From: Sternotherus odoratus
Taxonomy: Eukaryota > Chordata > Testudines > Kinosternidae
NCBI GenBank assembly: GCA_032164245.1
Contig: JAVMKO010000001.1
Coordinates: 288,555,041 to 288,619,040, forward strand
Direction: 5' to 3'
DNA length: 64,000 bases
Program-made: the position numbers and the translations under genes
The notes under the pieces: generated by a model
What the model was told of the DNA's origin: nothing
Database searches by the model: none
What the model saw: only the letters and a program-made list of their open reading frames with translations
In this document: piece after piece, positions 57,648 through 64,000 of the stretch
How positions within the stretch are numbered: the stretch's first letter is position 1
Layout: every line of letters starts with the position of its first letter

Positions 57648-58019
57648 CAGCAGTTCTCAAACTTTAGCAAAGGACCCCCATTTTTATTGAAAATTGTTTG
57701 CCATCTCCCAACTCCCTCGCCCCATGCCCTGCCCCCACTCCACCCCTTCCCCCAAGGCCCCACCCCACCTCCTCCTGACCCTGCTCCACCCCTGCCCCTC
57801 CTCTTCCCCGCCTCTTTCTGCTCTCTCCCACTTCCCCTGCACCCTTTCCCTGCTCCTCCCCCTCCCTCCCAGCACCTCCTGCATGCCGCTGAACAGCAGT
57901 TCCACGCTGTGCAGGAGGCACTGGGAGGGAGGGAGGGAGGGGGAGGAGTTGATCAGCAGGGCCACCAGACATGACTTGAGGATCCTGGGGGTCCGTGGAC
58001 CCCAGTTTGAGAAACCCTG
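57648..58019. mobile_element. hAT-type MITE with C-rich interior
   Basis: The ends CAGCAGTTCTCAAACTTTAG and CCCAGTTTGAGAAACCCTG are inverted copies. The flanking CTAGGGCC and TTCTAGGCC only roughly match. The middle is a CCCCACC/CTCCCC-rich tract, which explains the long frames on both strands. Confidence 0.75.
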
Positions 58020-58256
58020 TTCTAGGCCTTCAAAGGCTGATACAAGAATCTTCCTATTGTAATCTTGCCATTATTTTTTCATTTCCCATGCTATTCGCCC
58101 AAGGGGGGCACTTGGTATCTGGCTACAGAAGAGCCCTCTGCTTCAGCAGAGCCCTCTCTCTTTGGCCCAGAATACCAACTTCCTATCCTGGCTGGCATGA
58201 GTCCATCCCACCAGAGACAGAGACCTTAGGACAGTGATCTCCTCCTCTCTCCCAGC

Positions 58257-58719
58257 TAGGGCCCAACCAAATTCATGGTCCATTTTGGTCAATTTCATGG
58301 TCGGGAGATTAAAAAAAATAATACATTTCATGGTCTCGGAGATTTAAATCTGAAATTTCACAGTATTGTAACCGGGCGGGGTCCCGACCCCAAACAGGGT
58401 CTTGGGGAGGGGATCACAAGCTGTTGTAGGGGGTGTCAGAGATTTGTCACCCTTATTTCTGTGCTGCTGCCTTCAGAGTTGGGCTGTCAGAGAGCTTCGG
58501 TAAGGGTGGCAGTACCATACCAAGCCACCCTTAATCCCTGCTGCTGCTGGCGGCAGCTCTGCCTTCAGAGCAGGGCTCCTGACCAGCATCCGTCACAGCT
58601 CTCCGGACATCCAGCTCTGTGAAATCTGGTCTCCCCTACAATTGCCAGATTTCATAGGGAAGATCAGACGTCCTGGTCCATGATGCATGTTTCACTGCTG
58701 TGTATTTGGTAGCGCCCTA
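58257..58719. mobile_element. hAT-type MITE, perfect 8-bp target duplication
   Basis: It begins TAGGGCCCAACCAAATTCA and ends GTATTTGGTAGCGCCCTA. CTCCCAGC is repeated exactly at 58,249-58,256 and 58,720-58,727. Internal blocks TTCATGGTC and GTGAAATCTGGTC recur. It is 463 bases long and non-coding. Confidence 0.88.
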
Positions 58720-58727
58720 CTCCCAGC

Positions 58728-60040
58728 CATCCCTTTGACATGGCCCATTTTCTGTCTGCATTTGGATTAACAAACAAATGAAGAGTCCCAAGCTGGCTTC
58801 ACAAAGAAGCTCAATTCAACAACAGGAGCAAGATGTCTTTGCGGAACACTAAGTGACGGGCAACGGAGTCAGCCAATGAAACGCGAGCTAGAAACCTGAC
58901 ATCAGAATCTGGCATTGGCTGAACAAGCCTGAAGGGCAGGCTGCTGCTGTTCCACAGAGAGCTGATTTCTTGGGTTTGTCTTGCACCAAACTTCCACCCT
59001 GTATCTCCATTTCTGTGCCTAAGTCCCCCGACCTCGGAGCGCTGATGGAATTCAAACCTGCCTTCGTTCTCGCAGGCGTCGTTTCACTAATTTAAAATAC
59101 ATTCTAAATGGCTGGGAAGAATCATCACACCCTGCAAAGACATACAGGTCACTTTTCATTTCCTTCTTCCTCCAGGGATCATGGGTGAACGTTGTCTAGG
59201 GACTGAGGTCTGATTTATTAAGCTATGGGTAATAGGGCTTCACTGAGCGCGGCTGTCAGAAAGATGAAGAGGCCCTGAGAAGGCAAGTTCCTGGGAGATT
59301 GATGGTGCTGTTCTAGTTTGTAGAAAGCAGTTTAGACTCTCCTTAGAGCAGGGGCAGTTCTGCGGGCTGTATTATGGACTGGTCCAGATGGAACCGTGGA
59401 TAAAGGAAAGCGACCCAGATCCAAGTGCTGGCTGAGACTTCATACAAATCTGTTTAACGCCATAGAAATGCCAACCTTTAAAAATGTACCTAACCCTGCT
59501 AGCCCAAGGAATAAGCCTCTTAGCCAGGCTGCAACCCAGATATCCCAAGTCATGTCCCCCTGCCACACCTCTCCTGTCCAGTTTCCTGCTAATCAGCTGC
59601 TCACTTGCTTGCACCTAAAGGCTTTGGTCTCATTCAAGCTAAACTCTTAGCTCCAGGGCAGGGTGTGCGCAAGAATTTACATTTGATCCTTTTTGGAGGG
59701 GCACATTCTGCTCCCCCCCCCCAGCTCGCTCTTCCCTCCCTTCTCCCCTCCCCCACCTTGGCAGGCACTTGCTTTTCCCTGCCCCTGCAGCCCCCGGGCT
59801 GGAGAAGTTCTGTGCCCCCAGTGATTATTGGGGGGGGGGCATGCCTCTGCTTGCCCCCCTTTGTGCAAGCCCCTGCTTATCTCCCAGTGAATGGTGCCTC
59901 CAGGAGATATCTAAATTGGGGTTGAGGAGTGTCTGGGGGAGGCTGTGGGAAAGCCATGGGTGAGGTCTGAGAGTTTGTGCATGCTACATCCGTCCATGTT
60001 CACCAGAAGTCCTGGAGCCTCTTGCTAGCAGTACCCAATT
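58728..60040. other. Intron DNA with a C-rich tract
   Basis: A C-run near 59,714-59,724 and a G-run near 59,830-59,838 lie in a CT/GA-skewed block (59,640-59,960). No gene is recognised; frames there differ between strands. Confidence 0.4.
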
Positions 60041-60049
60041 GCCTTAATA

Positions 60050-60215
60050 TATGTCTTTGAGCCAGTCCCGTAACCTCTCTGTGCCTCAGTATCTTCAGCT
60101 GAAGAGCAGGGATAATGATGCCCACTGTGACTTACCCAACTGGCATGATGACTGATTAATGCTTGCAACATCAGATTAGCAGGACAGAGCCTCATTATTA
60201 TCTTAGCCGTTGTTG
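60050..60215 (-). repeat. MIR-type repeat
   Basis: CCCGTAACCTCTCTGTGCCT, AGGGATAATGATGCCCACTG and TGATTAATGCTTGCAAC, the MIR core in reverse. Confidence 0.65.
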
Positions 60216-60756
60216 GTTCCAAGTTTCACTCTTAGTCCAACTCACTGCAGCATCTAAAAGCTAATCACATTGACCAGCTAACCTTTTTGAAGCTTGGCAC
60301 AATATGCCATTTGGCATGAGGTTTTCTTATTGCTCGTAGAGTTATTTTTAATATCCCCTCACCCCAGCCCCAAAGCCTAGACTCCACCACTATCCCCACA
60401 AACCAGGCCCTGCTATTCTACATAACATTTGCTTGATTTAAAAATAAAGACCCTTCAGTGCTTACTGGAATAACTATAGAAACCAGATATTTAGTTCTAC
60501 TATAAAAGGCAGGAGTGATTATGGCTGGGAGGCCAAAGGCATTTCCAGCGTAAGTGAGATTTATTTTCAGTTAAACACTCTATTAATATGCAGCCAACAA
60601 TTCTAAATTTAAATCCTCCTTTCCAAGAAGGTGAAGTGGCACTACAGGGGGGTTTAAATCAAGGCAGGACTAGTACTATGAGATTTTAAATAGTCCATCT
60701 TGGAAAAGAGGGCTGAAATTTAGATTTGTCTGTTCATCAGGGTTATTACGGTAGAG

Positions 60757-61067
60757 CAGGGGTCGGCAGCCTTTCAGAAGTGTTGTGCCAAGTCTTCATT
60801 TATTCCCTCTAATTTAAGGTTTCGTGTGCCTGTAATACATGTTAACATTTTTAGAAGGTCTCTTTCTGTAAGTCTTTAATATATAAATAAACTATTGTTG
60901 TATATAAAGTAAATAAGGTTTTTAAAATGTTTAAGAAGGTTCATTTAAAATTAAATTAAAATGCAGCGCTCCCCAGACCAGTGGCCTTGACTTGGGCAGT
61001 GTGAGTGCCAATGAAAATCAGCTCATGTGCCGCCTTCGGCACCCGTGCCATAGGTTGCCTACCCCGG
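60757..61067. mobile_element. hAT-type MITE (GGGTCGGCAGCC ends)
   Basis: It begins CAGGGGTCGGCAGCCTTTCA and ends CATAGGTTGCCTACCCCGG. Flanks CGGTAGAG (60,749-60,756) and GAGTAGAG (61,068-61,075) share 6 of 8 bases. The AT-rich core contains AATATATAAATAAAC. Confidence 0.75.
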
Positions 61068-61079
61068 GAGTAGAGCTTT

Positions 61080-61145
61080 AATATCAAGGGGCACATTGTG
61101 CTAGGCATCATACAAACACAGAAAAGTCCATGAGCTTACAATTCT
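61080..61145 (+). repeat. Short L2/MIR-type piece
   Basis: CACATTGTGCTAGGCATCAT and GAGCTTACAATTCTAA. Confidence 0.5.
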
Positions 61146-61449
61146 AAGTAATACCTAGAAACTCTCGCTTTCTTAACACACAAAGGGAAGGAACCAGTGA
61201 TTTTGTGTGAGGGCCCAGATACTGCAGCAATGGGCACTGTAGAAATGTGCATAGCACATTGAAACAGAAAGCAGGGACCTGTTCTAGGGCTACTTTACAT
61301 TCAGTTTCATAGTTTACTGCTGGGGGAGGTCTTTCAGATGAGATCCAAAGCTGTAATGTAACAATTAGGGCTGGCTGAAAATTTTCTATCACAGCATTTT
61401 TTGGATGGAAAATTGTTTTTTGACAAGACAGTTTTTCACAGGAAAGTCT

Positions 61450-61688
61450 AGTCTACCTTGCTGTCAAAGGAGGATTGTTCCCTATAGCCTATTGATGTGT
61501 CCTGTTTAACTTTACATGGTTTGAGGGACAGAGCGTCCACTGTTTCCCTTGGGAGAGTATTCCACACTAATAGAGCTCACTATCAGAATAGGTGTTGTGA
61601 TATTTAGCCTTTCACCCCATTCTTCTTCCCTAGTACCAATCTTAACCATTTCTCTTTCTCCTTAGTGTTTACACCCTGCAAATGCTTG
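61450..61688 (-). mobile_element. CR1 LINE fragment, part A (split by LTR)
   Basis: TTTCCCTTGGGAGAGTATTC, AATAGAGCTCACTATCAG and TTTACACCCTGCAAATGCTT belong to CR1 on the minus strand. It continues at 62,098 after the LTR. Confidence 0.7.
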
Positions 61689-62097
61689 TGTTAGGTAAAA
61701 TAGAAAGTCTCTACTCACCTCTCCAGCACCCGAGATCCTGCGGAGTTCGTATAGGGCTCACAAGCTGTCAGAAACCACTTACATCAATTCATTGATCAAT
61801 GGGCTCACACTATTCCTAGCTCAAAAGCTTCAGAGTAAGTGTGGCAATTTTATTAGGGGCAGGCATCAATATTTATACACAGAAGTAAACAAAGTGATTA
61901 ATAGGTCATAATGGTCATGCATAATCAATCAAGATTCTACAGGTTAAAATGTAAATTTAAAAACACAAAGGGGAGATGGCTACTTAAGGGGAGGGGGGGT
62001 GTCAAGAGCAGTTCGCAGGTCAGAGCTTTGACTAAAGTTCAGACAGAGACATCAAGTCTGGGTTAAGTTTAAGCTCATCAAAAGTTCAGACTCAACA
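61689..62097 (-). mobile_element. Solo LTR, 409 bp, inside CR1
   Basis: It starts TGTTAGG and ends CTCAACA, with CTTG on both sides (61,685-61,688 and 62,098-62,101), a 4-base target duplication. On the minus strand a TATA-like GTATAAATATTG precedes AATAAAATTGCC, the order expected of U3-R, so it is oriented minus. There is no internal region. The 4-base duplication suits a class I endogenous retrovirus; it is an old, silent remnant. Confidence 0.75.
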
Positions 62098-62290
62098 CTT
62101 GCAGACAGTTATCATGTCCCTGCTAAGTTGTTGTTTAGCCAATCTAAATGTAATTAGCTCATCAAGCCGGTCTCTCTGGCCCCTTAATCATATTTTGTGT
62201 TGCTCTTCTTGGAATGTCGTCCTGTTTGTTGACATTTGAGTGGAACTGAGGTGCCCAGCACTGAACGTAGTGTGAGGAAACTAATCCTGC
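62098..62290 (-). mobile_element. CR1 LINE fragment, part B
   Basis: CAGACAGTTATCATGTCCCT, TGTGTTGCTCTTCTTGGAAT and GAGGTGCCCAGCACTGAACG continue the CR1 sequence interrupted at 61,688. Confidence 0.75.
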
Positions 62291-62294
62291 AGGA

Positions 62295-64000
62295 ATAGGA
62301 GCACTCTACGGAAAGCCAAGCTACCTATTAAACAGCCACTGGACAGTGCTGCTTAGAAAACAGCCCTTCCTTGTTATGGCCTAGAGATTGTGTCCCTGTC
62401 TTCCTCACATGAATCTGGGAGGAAGGCTGCTCCCCCTACCCCCCATCTCCTGCTCAGCCAGGTGAGACGTAGCTGCATCATGGGTCTGGGTCTGATGTGG
62501 AACACAGTTCCTGATCTCCAGATACTCCCCATGCCCACAGGTGGGTGGAGAGGGATGGGGAGTGCACACGTCCTCACTGAGCTCCACTTCTGTTCTTTCC
62601 CTCATCCACTAAGACCGAACCCCCAAATTAAGCAGTTAGCCAATAGCTAAACATAATTTCCACAGGCTCTTTAGCTTCTAGGGGCAATCAAAGCACCCTT
62701 CCCAGCTCTGCCTGTAGGTCCATAAGTTTCCTCACGGTGGGTAGTGCATTATTTTGACCGAGAACTTAGCTAGTAGGTAAAGGCTGAGATAACATTCACC
62801 TAGAGCCAAAATGTTACCCCACCCAGACAGCAGCCACATTCCCAAGCTGAGTCACCCAGCCCTTCGATAGGAACTCCTACCAGCTCCTGCAACCTCTCCC
62901 TCACCCTGAGCGCTGGTTGACTAAGGGAATGTAGAGACAAGTAGAACTGTCCTTAATGGCAACCTCCTCACTGCCTTCCAAGAGAGACTGAGAACGTTGA
63001 GTAACTACCCAGCCCTTTCTTCTGATTCCCTCAGCTCTTGTAGCCGCTGTATAAAAGCACTTTTAAAGCAGCTGGGAGCTGGGTTACACACAGACCCACT
63101 ACTGAAGGAACAGGGGTTATCTGTATATCCACCCAGGATGATCATCATGATGGCGCGGGAAGAAGAAAGCCGTCATTCCTCATCTTCTGTGGTGGGAGGG
63201 AGGTATGGATGTAGGGAGGCAGAGGAAGTGTCTAAAATGGGTTTCCTCTGATTGATTTACTTAGCAGCTGTAGCCATTTGAGCGTTCATTGCTAGAAAAG
63301 GCCATTTACATTGTAGAATCAGCAGACACTTCTCCATCTCCCCTGCTCCTTCCAGGCATGCCAGTAAGGTGCTCTACCTCCGAACACCACTGCCGCTTGC
63401 CAGTGTGTTCCTGTCCAGTCACTCGCACCTCTCCAGAGGTTTGCCTCCAGGCCAAACAGTGCCCCAGATGGGGCCTTGCTGGAACAAACCTCCCAGAGAA
63501 CTCTACTCCCCCAGGAAGTCTGCAGCACCTGACGGGGTGCCAGCTTGTGATGTGGTAACTGGGCTCACGCTGCCAGTTCATTTCACGCAGGCCTCTGTAG
63601 AGCCAGTCGCTGCTGTTGATGGGCAAATCTCCAGAAGGTTCAGAGAGATGGGCTTAGACAAGCTCTTGGAAATTAAGATGTGCATCCCAACCAACCGAGG
63701 AGTTTGACAAACTCGGCCCTGTGCTCTTCTATGTGGGCCCCACTGCAGGGGCGCCCAAAGCTTCTGGTGAAAAGTGTTTCACGTATACAAAGCTTCCCAA
63801 CAGTGGGCAGGCTCCCGGCATCTGAACTCTGCCCTTCCCCCCAAGCTCCTAACCCTGCACCACCCCTTCCCTTGAAGTCACGCTCCCCCACTGCCCCTTC
63901 TCCCCGAACTCCTGCCCTGGTACCTCCTCTTCCCCCAATGCCTCCCCCTGCCCCCCCCCCATCCCTTCTCTCTGAGCCCTCACCCTCACTCTGACCCTTC
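62295..64000. other. Intron DNA to window end, C-rich tail
   Basis: No repeat is firmly recognised. From about 63,830 the DNA is C-rich (CCCCACTGCCCC, CCCCCTGCCCC), possibly the start of a MITE interior like that at 57,720-57,900. Frames here are chance. Confidence 0.35.

Larger units (their letters stand above)
2921..64000 (+). other. Intron 1 of the GAB gene (5' part, runs off the window)
   Basis: It starts with the GTGAGT donor after exon 1. No sequence coding the continuation of the PH domain is visible in the following 61 kb, so the acceptor lies beyond the window. A very long first intron is normal for GAB1 and GAB2. Open frames of 60-250 codons throughout this interval lack homology I can recognise unless listed separately. 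Confidence 0.75.

Noticed and set aside
57664..58062. Pro/Ser-rich frames of 93-122 codons on both strands
   Set aside because: They lie wholly inside a hAT-type MITE with a C-rich interior.

Overview
This is 64 kb of vertebrate genomic DNA, most likely from a cryptodiran turtle. The clues are three copies of a tRNA-derived SINE with a CR1-like tail (the cryptodiran 'Cry' type), many CR1 LINE 3' ends, Penelope-like elements with a GIY-YIG nuclease domain, dense hAT-type MITEs and old MIR/L2-type fragments. There is no bacterial-style gene organisation; nearly all open frames are chance frames or repeat remnants.

The only host protein-coding sequence I can support is one exon at 2,849-2,920 (+). 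It encodes the first 24 residues of a GAB-family docking protein and ends at a canonical splice donor. GAB2 is slightly favoured over GAB1. The exon lies in a CpG island of about 1.6 kb (2,080-3,650). Everything from 2,921 to the end reads as intron 1 of that gene, and no second exon is visible; 1-2,080 is upstream DNA ending in the promoter.

Layout: 1-2,080, upstream DNA with a CR1 tail and a palindromic MITE. 2,080-3,650, promoter and exon 1. 3,650-23,000, intron with MITEs, CR1 tails, a SINE, a Penelope tail and L2-like fragments. 23,460-26,920, a three-armed palindrome followed by a decayed minus-strand gene-like repeat carrying a GIGKKS motif and a Cys-rich end. 27,690-28,180, a GC-rich block. 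29,880-30,900, a minus-strand Penelope fragment. 32,590-34,170, a SINE split by a solo LTR, then another SINE. 35,000-50,000, mostly unremarkable intron with old repeats. 50,020-52,190, a rearranged CR1, a Tigger-type element loaded with a GC-rich minisatellite, and a multi-hairpin MITE. 52,845-58,720, hAT MITEs and a Penelope insertion with inverted arms. 60,750-62,290, a hAT MITE and a CR1 split by a second solo LTR.

The most interesting material is structural: precisely bounded nested insertions with target-site duplications, and several elements with elaborate secondary-structure potential. I found no novel multi-gene system. Family assignments of repeats rest on motif recognition without a library search.
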